This document shows, in pieces, positions 30,311 through 39,129 of a stretch of DNA of 64,000 nt (position 1 is the stretch's first letter; every line of letters starts with the position of its first letter). Origin of the DNA: Cupriavidus necator (GTDB lineage Bacteria > Pseudomonadota > Gammaproteobacteria > Burkholderiales > Burkholderiaceae). The stretch spans positions 1-64,000 of the forward strand of contig CP074386.1 of assembly GCA_022041995.1 (NCBI GenBank), written 5' to 3'. The translations under genes and the position numbers were made by a program. The notes beneath the pieces were generated by a model. The model saw only the letters and a list, made by a program, of their open reading frames with translations, had not been told where the DNA came from and did not search any database.

Positions 30311-30591
30311 ATATGAACGCGCCCCGATTGCGCCAGTGTTTCGTGTGTTCCGACATCGACAGGATGGGTTGCAGCTGTATATCCGGCCTTGTTGCAGCTG
30401 ATATTGCCGCTGCGGGCCCCGATGAAATCCGCTGACTCACACCTCATTGCGGGTACGAGCTCGAAGCTCGGCAACCAGTTCAGGTTTAGTGAGTCCCGGT
30501 CCAGCCTGTCTTGTCATCTCACGCGATTGCCAACGCAACTTTTCGACATCCACCCCTGTTAAACGTTAATCTTCTACGTTTCGGCCGCCGC
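30311..30591. other. Unassigned sequence between drmC and the IS110 transposase
   Basis: This probably contains the downstream end of the IS110-family element and a further fragment. I find no coding sequence with a recognisable family and no clear terminal repeats, which IS110 elements usually lack. Confidence 0.4.
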
Positions 30592-31610
30592 TCAGACGGG
30601 CTTCATGCTCACGTACCCTTTTTCATACGATCGGTCATGAGCGAGCACCGCCCAGATCGTCCGCGCCATCTTGTTCGCCAAAGCAGTCACCACCACGTTG
30701 GGTGGTCGCCGTTTTTTCATCTGCTCAACCCACGGACCAGGCTCCTTCGCGCGCGTCAGCACGGCCCGCGCGCCGTGGATCAGTAGCGTGCGCAGGTAGG
30801 TGTCGCCCCTCTTGCTGATCCCGTGCAGGTTCACCTTGCCGCCCGAACCGGTCTGCTTCGGCACAATTCCGACCCAGGCCGCAAACTCACGCCCCGATCT
30901 GAACGCCTTCGGATCTCCGATCATCGCGACCGCAGCCGTCGCCGTCAGCAGGCCCACGCCCGGAATCTCGATGATCGCCTTTACTGCCTTGTCTTCCTTC
31001 TTCCACTCGCGCAACCGCCTCTCGATCGTCACGATTTCTTCGTCCATCTTTTCAATCCGCGCCCACTGTTCGCGTAGCGTATCAATCAGGACCTTCGGCA
31101 GACACTCTTCGACGCGCGTAAGCGCATCCGGAATTGCCTTGCCCAGCGCGCTGCGGCCTTTGCCCATCGCTTCGCCGAACTCGACCAGCATCCCGCGCAG
31201 CCCGTTGATCTGCATCGTGCGGAACTTTACCAGTTGCTCTCGCTGACGGTGCATCATCAGCAACGCCTGTTGCATCTCCGTCTTTATTGCCACCGCTTGC
31301 ACGGCTGCTGTACCGCCAGCCAGATTGCCTTCGCGTCTGCCGCATCACTCTTGTTGCGGATGTTGAAGGCCTTCACGAACTGCGCGGGCATCAGTCTGAC
31401 CTCGTGGCCCATCTTCGTCAGTTGCCGAGCCCAGTGATGCGCGCTACCGCATGCTTCCATGCCAATCAGGCACGGCGCGCGATTCGCGAAGTGCTCGAGA
31501 AACTGAGCACGTTTGATCGGCCTGTTCACGATCTCACCTGTCTGCGCGTCGACGTAGTGCACCTGAAACACATTCTTCGCAATGTCGATTCCAACTGGCG
31601 TAGCATTCAT
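30592..31610 (-). pseudogene. IS110-family transposase, one frameshift
   Basis: It starts at 31610 (MNATPVGIDIAKNVFQVHYV). The DEDD catalytic residues are in GIDIAKN, LIGMEACGSAHHWAR and IRNKSDAADAKAIW. A missing base near 31300, in the CAGCAGCCG-TGCAAG stretch, moves the reading to the frame starting VQAVAIKTEMQQALLM. That frame contains the C-terminal Tnp20 domain IIEIPGVGLLTATAAVAMIG and the SGGKVNLHGISKRGDTYLRT block. An inverted repeat GTGGATCCTC/GAGGATCCAC lies just upstream of the start. It would be a full-length transposase without the shift. Confidence 0.88.
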
Positions 31611-31734
31611 CTGTGGATCCTCCGGTTGCCTGGAAATGCGTGCATTTTCCACTTGGGCACATCGATGCCGTTGGCCCGTGAGGATCCACCTTACTTCGCT
31701 TTCGTTCACGGGTGGGACGCGTTCATTCCATTGC

Positions 31735-31810
31735 GGGAGCTGTTCTCGTACACGCGGCCAGGCGTGAAGCGCATCCTAGTGCTCCGAAGTCTGGAAGCGC
31801 CGCTGCGCAA
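31735..31810 (+). pseudogene. drmC: Probable second fragment of drmC
   Basis: Between the IS110 upstream region and the IS3 left end, the plus strand reads ELFSYTRPGVKRILVLRSLE then APLRK. This has the pattern of a PLD-family strand and would follow naturally on GANWLY at the end of the first drmC part. The assignment rests on position and this short match only. Confidence 0.45.
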
Positions 31811-31900
31811 AGAGGTGGCGCCGGAAATTCGGACAGTCGGATAAATGGAAGAGCTGGGGTCTGAGCCGGCCATAATGGCGGGCAGAAAGGACCTCAGAAG

Positions 31901-32209
31901 ATGACGAAACGAAGCAGGCGAACCCACTCGGCGGGGTTGAAGGCGAAGGTAGCCCTGGCGGCCCTCAAGGGCGAAAAGACGCTGGCGGAGCTGGCCCAGC
32001 AGTACGACGTGCACCCCGGCCAGATCACAGCGTGGAAGCAGCAGTTGGTGGAGCATGCCGCGGACCTGTTCGGCGGTGGCAAGGAAAGTGGGGGCGAGCC
32101 GCCGGTGGATTTGAAGGTGCTGCACGCCAAGATCGGCCAGTTGGCGCTGGAGAACGATTTTTTGTCCGGCGCGCTCAGCAAGGCCGGCCTGCTGAGCGCA
32201 AAGCGATGA
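31901..32209 (+). CDS. IS3-family transposase OrfA
   Basis: This 102-residue DNA-binding subunit starts MTKRSRRTHSAGLKAKVALA with the helix-turn-helix KTLAELAQQYDVHPGQITAW and a leucine-rich C-terminal coil (LKVLHAKIGQLALENDFLSG). Its stop overlaps the OrfB start as ATGA at 32206-32209, implying coupled translation or a frameshift fusion as in other IS3 elements. Confidence 0.92.
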   Translation: MTKRSRRTHSAGLKAKVALAALKGEKTLAELAQQYDVHPGQITAWKQQLVEHAADLFGGGKESGGEPPVDLKVLHAKIGQLALENDFLSGALSKAGLLSAKR

Positions 32210-33018
32210 TCGACCGCGAGCACGCGCTGCCGGTGAGCCGGCAGGTCAAGCTGGTGGGCATCGCCCGGTCCAGCGCGTACTACCAGCCGCAACCGGTCAG
32301 CGAGGCAGATCTGAAGCTGATGCGCCGCATCGACGAACTGCATCTGGAGCATCCCTTCGCGGGGGCTCGCATGCTGGCGCGCCTGCTGCGCCGGGAAGGC
32401 ATCCAGGTCGGTCGCCGGCACGTGGGCACGCTGATGAAGCGCATGGGCATTGAGGCGCTGTATCGCCGGCCGAACACGAGCCGCAAGCACGCGGCGCACA
32501 AGATCTGGCCGTACCTGCTGCGCGACCGGAAGATCGACCGGGCCAACCAGGTGTGGGCTCTGGACACGACCTACATTCCGATGGCACGGGGCTTTGTGTA
32601 CCTGACGGCAGTGGTGGACTGGGCCAGCCGCCGGGTGCTGGCCTACCGGGTGGCGATCACGCTGGAGAGCTGTCATGCCGTCGAGGCAATCGAGGAGGCC
32701 TTTGCCAAGTACGGCGCGCCGGAGATCGTCAACACCGACCAGGGCAGCCAGTTCACCGCCACGGAGTTCACAGACGCCGTGCTGGACCGCGGCAGCAAGG
32801 GCAGTTGGCGCGATAACGTGTTCGTCGAACGCCTTTGGCGCAGCGTCAAATACGAGGAGGTCTACCTGAAAGCCTACGACTCGGTCAGCCATGCGCGCCG
32901 CTCTATCGCTAACTACCTAACCTGGTACAACCAACGACGGCCCCATTCCAGTCTGGCGGACCAGACCCCGGATGAGGCATACTTCGCCACGCTGCCAGCG
33001 ATCAAATCGGCAGCCTGA
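32206..33018 (+). CDS. IS3-family transposase OrfB (DDE integrase), small internal deletion likely
   Basis: The 270-residue catalytic subunit has an HTH_21-like N-terminus (RRIDELHLEHPFAGARMLAR) and the rve integrase core. Its DDE residues are in VWALDTTYIPM, APEIVNTDQGSQFTATEF, and SWRDNVFVERLWRSVKYEE. Between DAVLDRG and the SWRDNV block the sequence GSKGSWRDN is about five or six residues shorter than the usual G-x-x-x-SMDGKGAWRDN. A small deletion may have inactivated it. A 3' remnant of the same gene is at 62412-62585. Confidence 0.88.
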   Translation: MIDREHALPVSRQVKLVGIARSSAYYQPQPVSEADLKLMRRIDELHLEHPFAGARMLARLLRREGIQVGRRHVGTLMKRMGIEALYRRPNTSRKHAAHKIWPYLLRDRKIDRANQVWALDTTYIPMARGFVYLTAVVDWASRRVLAYRVAITLESCHAVEAIEEAFAKYGAPEIVNTDQGSQFTATEFTDAVLDRGSKGSWRDNVFVERLWRSVKYEEVYLKAYDSVSHARRSIANYLTWYNQRRPHSSLADQTPDEAYFATLPAIKSAA

Positions 33019-33235
33019 CTGCCCCAGCGCTTCCACTTAAAAACTCCGGATCCCTGTCCGAACAAACGGTGCCACCTCTCTTGTCATGCTTTCTGCGCAT
33101 GATTGAGTGCATCTCCTTATACACAAGTAGGACCGTCCCGCAGCGAGGCACGGAGCCTGCGGCCCCTGGGAATTTCGAGGTAAGGGGTTGTTAACTTCGC
33201 CAGACTCGCGTTTACTCTCGGATTTTCGCGCAGCA

Positions 33236-34178
33236 ATGAGCAACGAATCGGGAGCATGGGTGGACGAGGAATTTGAGAGTCTGGATCTTGGTGATCCGCG
33301 GCGGGATCGTCGCGCCAAGGAGTTGCTCAAGCGGTTTGCGGCCCTGCCTACGGCGAGCATTCCCGGCGCATGCGATGACTGGTCGCAAACCATTGGGGCC
33401 TATCGGTTTTTCGGCAATGAGAAGATCGATTGGCGGGACGTGATGCAGCCGCATTGGGAACGCACGACGGACAGAGCCGCGCAGTTTCCGGTAGTGCTGT
33501 GCATCGCTGATTCAACCGAGTTGAACTTCAATGGCCAGGAAATGGAGGGGTTGGGGCCGCTGAGCTACGAAGCCCAGCGGGGCATGTTTCTGCATCCGAC
33601 CTACGCGGTGACGCCGGACCGTGAACCGCTGGGGGTGATCGATGCCTGGATGTGGGCTCGGGAGCCAAAGGACGCCGACGGCAAGCGCGGCGGGATCAAG
33701 GAAAGCGTACGCTGGATTGAAGGGTATGAACGGGTTGCGGAGCAAGCCGCGCTATTGCCCCAGACACGGCTGGTGTATGTGACTGACCGCGAGGGTGATA
33801 TTGCCGAGTTGATGGCGCGCGCCCAGGAGCTCGGCCAGCCAGCCGACTGGTTGATCCGCAGCCAACACAACCGCAACCTTGCTGAGAGCGGCAAGTTGTG
33901 GGATAGCGTCGGCGCCAGCCCGGTACTCGGGGAAATCACCTTTATCTTGCCGGGGCGTGCAGGCCAGAAGGCGCGCGAGGTCAAACAGGAGCTACGCGCA
34001 AAACGTGTGAAGCTGCCGGGTCTGGTCGGCACGGAGATCACCTGTGTAGAGGCCAGGGAAATTGGAGCGCCCGCAGGCGTCAAGCCAGTGGTTTGGCGGT
34101 TGTCGACCAACCGAGAAGCGCAGGATGCCGATGCCGTCATCGAACTCGTCGAATGGTACCGAGCCCGATGGGAGGTGG
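33236..34178 (+). CDS. IS4-family Tn5-like transposase, exon 1
   Basis: It starts MSNESGAWVDEEFESLDLGD and runs through IADSTELNFNGQEMEG (first Asp) and VYVTDREGDIAELMAR (second Asp) to EWYRARWEV, interrupted exactly in the YREK-type motif by a group II intron at 34179. Joining to 36154 gives YRARWEVEMFFHVLKT, an uninterrupted family sequence. The exon boundary falls one base into a codon (GTG G|AG ATG). Confidence 0.88.
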
Positions 34179-34696
34179 GTGTGTCCAGATAATGACACGT
34201 TGTCCAGTCGGTGAAAGTCCGACCGAGGCAAAAGACTCAAGCCTCGTAGCTCGGGAGACGTCATGGCGCGAAAGCAAGATGACGGAGCCCTCCGACAGTA
34301 TGCTCAGAAAGGAGTATATGCAACGCACCAGGTTGCAACGTGCAGTGAACGCAGATGTAGCCTCGTCACACGAAAACCCGGTGGCTGAGACGGTCTATAA
34401 CGCGCGAAAGCAGCAAGAGTTGTCCGAAACGAGTCCGATGCGGCAGCTCTCACCGGCGAGGTATCAGCGGCGACATGGTGTGAAGGATAACGTGGAAACT
34501 GGAGAAGCCCTCGGCACCCGGCGGAGAAAGCCCGTCGAGGAGATGTCCGTTATAACCGCGAGTGGGAAATGCGGGCATAGGTGCAAGGGTGACGGATCGG
34601 GTCGTAGTACTGTCGATGGGCGTGCAGCAAAACGCGCCCGGAGGGAAGGGCCCGGACCGGTGAGTACTCCGTTCAACAAGGTGAGGCAGGGATGAA

Positions 34697-36004
34697 ATGA
34701 CAAAGGCATCCAGTAGTCTGCAGGAACTGAGAAGGCGGATATATCGCAAGGCGAAGTCTGACAAGACCCATCGCTTTTGGGGGCTCTCCGTGCATATTGC
34801 GAAGAGTGAAACCCTAGACGAGGCCTACCGTATCGCCAAGAGGAACGGCGGTGCACCGGGAATCGATGGTCTGAGCTTTAATGACATCGAGGCATCCGGA
34901 CGCACTGTCTTTCTTGCGGAGATTCAGGCAGACCTCAAGACAGGCAGGTATGAACCCAAGCCGAACCGCAAGGTAGAGATCCCGAAAAGTAACGGCAAAG
35001 TCCGCGTTCTCCAGGTTCCTTGCATCCGCGACCGCGTGGTGCAGGGTGCGCTGAAACTAATCCTCGAAGCGGTATTCGAGGCGGACTTCTGCCCGAACTC
35101 CTACGGGTTTAGACCAAAGCGGTCCCCACACCGCGCGCTGGCGGAAGTCAGACGCAGTGTGCTGCGGCGCATGTCGACGGTGGTTGATGTGGATCTGTCG
35201 CGCTACTTTGACACAATCCAACATTCGACCCTGTTGGGCAAGATCGCGAAGCGCATTCAGGATCCCCAGGTCATGCACTTGGTCAAGCAGGTTATCAAAG
35301 CAGCGGGCAAAGTTGGGGTGCCGCAAGGTGGCCCATTCAGCCCACTCGCCGCGAACATCTACTTGAATGAGATCGACTGGATGTTCGACGAGATTCGCCG
35401 TAAGACGGCACAGGGCCCTTACGAGGCAGTGAACTACCACAGGTTTGCTGACGACATCGTCATCACCGTTAGTGGCCACCACACCAAACGCGGCTGGGCT
35501 GAACGTGCCCTGCAGCGTTTGCGGGAACAGCTTGTGCCGCTAGGCGTCGAGCTGAACACCGAGAAGACCGTTGTGGTGGATACATTGAAGGAGGACGCCT
35601 TTGGGTTCTTGGGGTTCGACCTGCGTCGCGTGCGAAAACGAGAGGGGAACGGCTACTTCCTCCGGATGACCCCCAAGAAGAAGGCTCGCCAAGCCATCAA
35701 GGCGAGGATCCGCGACATCATCCGGCATGGAGGCTCGACCCCTGCCGTGAAACTGATCGCGAAACTCAATGCTGCGGTGGCGGGATGGGTCAACTACTTT
35801 CGGGTCGGCAACGCTAGTCGCGCCTTCAGTGAGGTGCGCGACTATCTGGAAATGAAAGTCCGAACTCTGCTAACGAGGCGCAAGCGACGCAAGAAGAGGA
35901 GCGTTGGGTGGCGACGGTGGAGTAACGAGTACCTCTACGGAGTCCTAGGCTTGTACTGGGACTGGAAAACGCGCCCGTTATCTGGCGCGGAGAAGTTCGC
36001 GTGA
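34697..36004 (+). CDS. ltrA: Group II intron-encoded reverse transcriptase/maturase
   Basis: The 435-residue protein contains RT motifs in order: AKRNGGAPGIDGLSFNDI (RT-0/1 region), RVLQVPCIRDRVVQGALKLI, FCPNSYGFRPKRSPHRALAE, VDVDLSRYFDTIQH (first catalytic Asp), VPQGGPFSPLAANIYLNEID, YHRFADDIVITV (FADD, catalytic) and FGFLGFDLRRV. The maturase/X domain follows (AVAGWVNYFRVGNASRAF). It ends soon after, at SGAEKFA, with no HNH endonuclease domain, as in RmInt1-like proteins that target replication forks. It promotes splicing and retrohoming of its intron. Confidence 0.93.
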   Translation: MTKASSSLQELRRRIYRKAKSDKTHRFWGLSVHIAKSETLDEAYRIAKRNGGAPGIDGLSFNDIEASGRTVFLAEIQADLKTGRYEPKPNRKVEIPKSNGKVRVLQVPCIRDRVVQGALKLILEAVFEADFCPNSYGFRPKRSPHRALAEVRRSVLRRMSTVVDVDLSRYFDTIQHSTLLGKIAKRIQDPQVMHLVKQVIKAAGKVGVPQGGPFSPLAANIYLNEIDWMFDEIRRKTAQGPYEAVNYHRFADDIVITVSGHHTKRGWAERALQRLREQLVPLGVELNTEKTVVVDTLKEDAFGFLGFDLRRVRKREGNGYFLRMTPKKKARQAIKARIRDIIRHGGSTPAVKLIAKLNAAVAGWVNYFRVGNASRAFSEVRDYLEMKVRTLLTRRKRRKKRSVGWRRWSNEYLYGVLGLYWDWKTRPLSGAEKFA

Positions 36005-36058
36005 AAGCGGCTGCCATACCGACAGGACACATAACCCTTGCGATGAATCTCACTGGGT

Positions 36059-36092
36059 GAGCTGCTTGAGGGAAAACCTCACGATCAGTTCT
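36059..36092 (+). ncRNA. Group II intron domain V
   Basis: This is a 34-nt hairpin, the canonical length of domain V: GAGCTGCTTGAGG / GAAA-type loop / CCTCACGATCAGTTCT. The catalytic triad AGC is at 36060-36062. It follows the maturase stop by 54 bases and precedes the domain VI region and the 3' splice site at 36153/36154. Confidence 0.85.
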
Positions 36093-36153
36093 TATGGGGA
36101 GGGGCTGGAAACGGACCGGGTTCACCGAGCACCGCGCCAGTCCTTTACCCGAC

Positions 36154-36539
36154 AGATGTTTTTCCATGTCCTGAAGACCAGCTGCAAGGTCGAAGCGCTG
36201 CAGCTCTCGCACATGGATCGTGTGGAGCGGGCCCTGGCGTTGTATATGGTGGTGGCGTGGCGCATTGCCCGCCTGATGCGGTTGGGCAGAACCTGCCCGG
36301 ACGCTGGATGCGTCCCTGTTCTTCGACGCCGACGAGATTCGGGGGCATATGTGCTCGCGAAGAAAGCTCGCCCGAAAACGCCAGTCACACTCAATCAGAT
36401 GATTCGGTTGGTGGCTTCCCTGGGTGGGTTCCTTGGGCGCAAGAGTGATGGCGAGCCCGGCGCCAAGACAATCTGGACCGGCATGCAGCGAACCATGGAC
36501 GCCGCGCTCACCATTCAAGCGCTGAGGGAAGAATCATGA
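36154..36539 (+). pseudogene. IS4-family Tn5-like transposase, exon 2 with compensating frameshifts
   Basis: Reading from the intron junction gives EMFFHVLKTSCKVEALQL and MVVAWRIARLMRLGRTCPD. An extra base near 36303 and a missing base near 36345 then put 14-17 residues out of frame (AGCVPVLRRRRDS in place of LDASLFFDADEIR). The frame is restored at GAYVLAKKARPK and continues to the normal end GMQRTMDAALTIQALREES. With the intron spliced, the protein would be nearly full length with one scrambled patch. Confidence 0.8.
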
Positions 36540-36558
36540 CTTCTGTATAAGGAGATGC

Positions 36559-37770
36559 CTTGAAGGGGATGCCCTTCAGGAGCAGTTCGATATGTTCGGC
36601 ACCGTTGATGCGGCGCCAGGTTTTCTCGGCTTCCTCGATCAGCTTGAAGGCCAAGCCAAGGAAGGTCGCTCGTGACACACAATTTCGCGTGCGCGTCGTG
36701 CGGTGACGCACAGTCGCGAAGGTCGACTCAATCGCGTTCGTCGTGCGAATGTGCTGCCAGTGCTCGGCCGGGAAGTCGTAGAACGTCAACAGGGTGTCTC
36801 GATCTTTGGTGAGCACGCCGGCGGCCTTGGGGTACTTGGCACCGTAGATCGTCACAAAGCGATCGAAGGCAGCAAAGGCATCTGCGCGGGTGGCCGCCAT
36901 CCAAATCGCCTGCAGATCTGCCTTGGCGCGGCCGTGCTGGGATTTTGGCAAGGCGTTCAGGACATTGCCCATCTTGTGGAACCAGCAACGCTGGGCGCGC
37001 GTGGCTGGGAACACCTCCTCCAGGGCAGCCCAGAATCCCATGGCGCCATCGCCGACCGCCGCCAGCGGGCCAGCCTGCAGGCCGCGGGATTTCAGATCCA
37101 ACAGTACTTCCGCCCACGATGCCTTCGATTCCCGATAGCCGTCACCGATCGCCACGCGCTCCTTCCTGCCGTCGGGCGTGACGCCGATGATCACCAGCAG
37201 GCATTGCCCGTCCGAGCCCTCGCTGCGCAGACCCGTGTGGATGCCGTCCACCCACCAATACACATAGCGCGCCGCCGACAGATCACGCTGATTCCAGCGT
37301 GCATGCTCGTCTGCCCACTGCGCCTTCAATCGGCTCACCACGTTGGCCGATAGCCCTTTGGCATCTTCGCCCAGCAGCACCGACAGCGCCTCGCTCATGT
37401 CGCCTGTCGAGATTCCCTTCAGATACAGCCAGGGCAGCGCCGCACTCACCCGTGGTGACTTCCTCACATATGGCGGCACGATCGCCGAGTTGAACTTCAC
37501 GCCAGACCCGGACCGGTCGCGCACCTTGGGCACCTTCACGGCAATCGGTCCGGCACCCGTCAGCACCTCTCGCTCCGGGAGGTAGCCATTGCGAACCACG
37601 GCGCGCTGGCCGCTCAAGGTCTTGACGTTACTGAACTGCTCAAGCAGCTCTGCCAGCTCCACTTCAATCGCCTCCTGGATGACCCGCCGGGCCCCGCGCC
37701 TGATCAGCTCCTCGAGCCCAAGCCCGATTTCCGATAGACCGACTGCTTCTTTACATTTATCCTTGCTCAT
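36559..37770 (-). pseudogene. IS256-family transposase, C-terminally truncated
   Basis: It starts at ATG 37770 (MSKDKCKEAVGLSEIGLGLE). The mutator-type catalytic residues are present: YWWVDGIHTGLRSE, LAAVGDGAMGFW and the HIRTTNAIESTFATVR block with the Glu. The family sequence ends at LLKGIPFK, where IS4 DNA begins. The complete version at 61100-62365 has 17 further residues, so little is lost, but the distal inverted repeat is gone. Confidence 0.9.
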
Positions 37771-37891
37771 GGTGGAGTTTTCTTGTGTGCTGGTTTCCGA
37801 TCTCGACAATCAGATTCTCAGCGGAAAGCTCCACCGCCCTCTACTCCGCGCCTCAAATTCCCCGCCCGTACACCACTTTCGACTTTAGCTC
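36559..37891 (-). mobile_element. IS256-family element, truncated at its transposase 3' end
   Basis: The intact outer end (GAGCTAAAGTCGAAAG on the minus strand) is at 37891. The other end is replaced by the right end of the IS4 element at 36558. The same IS occurs complete at 60979-62411. Its intact end abuts CGAACCGTCGC, the same position in the effector upstream region as the IS256 next to copy D. Confidence 0.9.
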
Positions 37892-37931
37892 CCGAACCGT
37901 CGCATTCCCGCATGAAACGGCATTGATCCGT

Positions 37932-37955
37932 TTCGCGTCAGCGCACATTTTTTCG
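37932..37955 (+). promoter_or_regulatory. hrpII box (TTCG-N16-TTCG) upstream of the effector unit of copy C
   Basis: TTCG at 37932-37935 and TTCG at 37952-37955 are exactly 16 bases apart, 70 bases before the MGGCISK start at 38026. It sits just inside the IS256 junction, so the insertion left the promoter element intact. Confidence 0.82.
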
Positions 37956-38025
37956 CGGTGATCGAGCGACGTTGACGCTGTAGGTCCGTACAGTCGAGGA
38001 AATTCACTACCGGTATTCAATTGTC

Positions 38026-38755
38026 ATGGGCGGCTGCATTTCTAAGCGTGGTGGAGCGCGAGCTTCAAGCGACTATGGTTCCGATGGGTATGAGTCGGAC
38101 GTTGAGACGGCTGTCGGGTCGAGGCATTGCAACTCGCATCGATGGCACGGCTTGAGCGTGCCTTGGCGCTGTTCATGGTGGTGGCATGGCGCATCGCTCG
38201 GTTGATGCGACTGGGCCGAACTTGCCCGGACCTGGATGCAGGGCTGTTGTTCGAGCGCGATGAATGGCGCGCGGCATTCATTCTCAACAAGAAGAAGCCG
38301 CCGAAGACGTCACCGCGTCTGAATGAGGTCGTGCGCTTGGTCGCTATGCTCGGCGGCTTCCTGGCGCGCAAAGGCGACGGCGAACCCGGAGTCAAGACCA
38401 TCTGGCAAGGCCTGCAGCGAGTGGTGGATTTCGCCGCCGGTCTCCGGTATGCCCGTGAACTTGACGACTGAGATGTGTGTAATCAAATGCCCTATACTGG
38501 CGACCCTGCCAGACCCCGGGCACGGCAGAGCAAGCGCACGCCTTGCTGAGTTGTTGCAACATAACACGACAAGAGAAGTGCCTGTACAGCGCCGTCGAGG
38601 CACTGGTAAAGCGGTCGAATTTTTCACCGAATGATGCTGAAAGTAACATCGAATACGCTCGGCTGTCTCTGAACACTGTGCAGACCCACGATAAAGCCTT
38701 GAAGTTGCAGTTCGGTGCGAGCCGGTGCACGCGAGGTGACGGCTTGCTGTGATTC
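38026..38755 (+). pseudogene. Small lipidated-type effector gene, copy at C, core replaced by IS4 DNA
   Basis: The first 27 codons (MGGCISKRGGARASSDYGS, ESDVE) are intact up to 38106. They are followed by 383 bases of an IS4-family 3' end, after which the gene resumes at CCCTATACTGG (38490), corresponding to PYTGDPARP near its C-terminus. About 370 bases of the original gene, encoding the whole HGT/HHY catalytic-like core, have been lost. Downstream the helical short frame (38543-38752) is preserved. This cannot encode an active effector. Confidence 0.85.
38107..38489 (+). mobile_element. IS4-family (Tn5-like) 3' fragment inside the effector gene
   Basis: It encodes the C-terminal 114 residues of a Tn5-like transposase (ALFMVVAWRIARLMRLGRT, PRLNEVVRLVAMLGGFLARK, ending ARELDD at 38471). 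The right terminus has ACTGAGATGTGTGTAATCA, resembling IS4 ends. It is related to, but distinct from, the two other IS4 copies in the window. The left end is missing, so a deletion accompanied or followed the insertion. Confidence 0.8.
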
Positions 38756-38817
38756 ACCCTCAGGTTATCGAGAATCAGGACACCTTCTTGCCTGCGTGCC
38801 AAAACGACGTCCACCGA

Positions 38818-38871
38818 TGGCATCTTGCAGCGTCGTCGCGACGCCCTCAGTATGACGCTGGCAAGATGCCA
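38818..38871. other. Conserved 54-nt hairpin upstream of SKWP copy C
   Basis: The arms TGGCATCTTGCAGCGTC and GACGCTGGCAAGATGCCA pair over 17 bases with one bulge. It is the same structure as at 13662-13715, read in the opposite direction, and lies 258 bases before the SKWP start. Confidence 0.75.
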
Positions 38872-39129
38872 AACACTCCAATGCGATATCCCAGCTGTGC
38901 TTGTCCATCTCCGCTCTTGATCGACACCGCCAGCATGAGATGCGCTCGTCTTGTTTCCTCAAGAGTCCGGATTGTCCCCCGTAATGGCTGTTGAGCAGGA
39001 GCTTACTCGTCCTGATTCCACTATCCCGACATAGCCGCTTGTTTCAACGGTCTACCCGCCCGATCCGATGACAACGGCCGGAGCTATTTTAACAGCCTGC
39101 CAGGTAACTACTGGAGAAGGGGCATAGCT

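Larger units (their letters stand above)
31811..33079 (+). mobile_element. IS3-family element
   Basis: The ends are related inverted repeats: AGAGGTGGCGCCG...TTCGGACAG on the left (31811-31836) and, on the other strand, AGAGGTGGCACCG...TTCGGACAG on the right (33054-33079). The right end is confirmed by the second partial copy at 62412-62649, which is identical up to the same base and then diverges. No clear target duplication is visible. Confidence 0.85.
34179..36153 (+). mobile_element. Group II intron (retroelement) inserted in the IS4 transposase gene
   Basis: The 5' end begins GTGTGTCCAGATAATGACAC, with domain I-type sequence following (CAGTCGGTGAAAGTCCGACC, GCTCGGGAGACGTCATGGCG). A reverse transcriptase/maturase is encoded at 34697-36004. 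Downstream is a 34-nt domain V (36059-36092) starting GAGC and ending GTTCT. The 3' end is TTTACCCGAC. Boundaries were chosen because they restore the transposase reading frame and family sequence exactly. The layout is like RmInt1-type bacterial introns. Confidence 0.88.
33109..36558 (+). mobile_element. IS4-family (Tn5-like) element carrying a group II intron
   Basis: The left end GCATCTCCTTATACACAAGT and the right end GCATCTCCTTATACAGAAGT (other strand) are near-perfect inverted repeats. Without the 1975-bp intron the element is about 1475 bp, the same size as the one at 16487-17971. On the right it abuts the transposase gene of a truncated IS256; no matching target duplication is present on the left, so a deletion or rearrangement has occurred there. 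Confidence 0.88.

Noticed and set aside
30311..30435. Continuation of DrmC to the stop at 30435
   Set aside because: After GANWLY the sequence loses PLD-like pattern, and a better continuation lies beyond IS110 at about 31735.
38872..39129. A separate hrpII box for the SKWP gene
   Set aside because: I searched for TTCG words upstream of the SKWP starts and found no pair with 16-base spacing.
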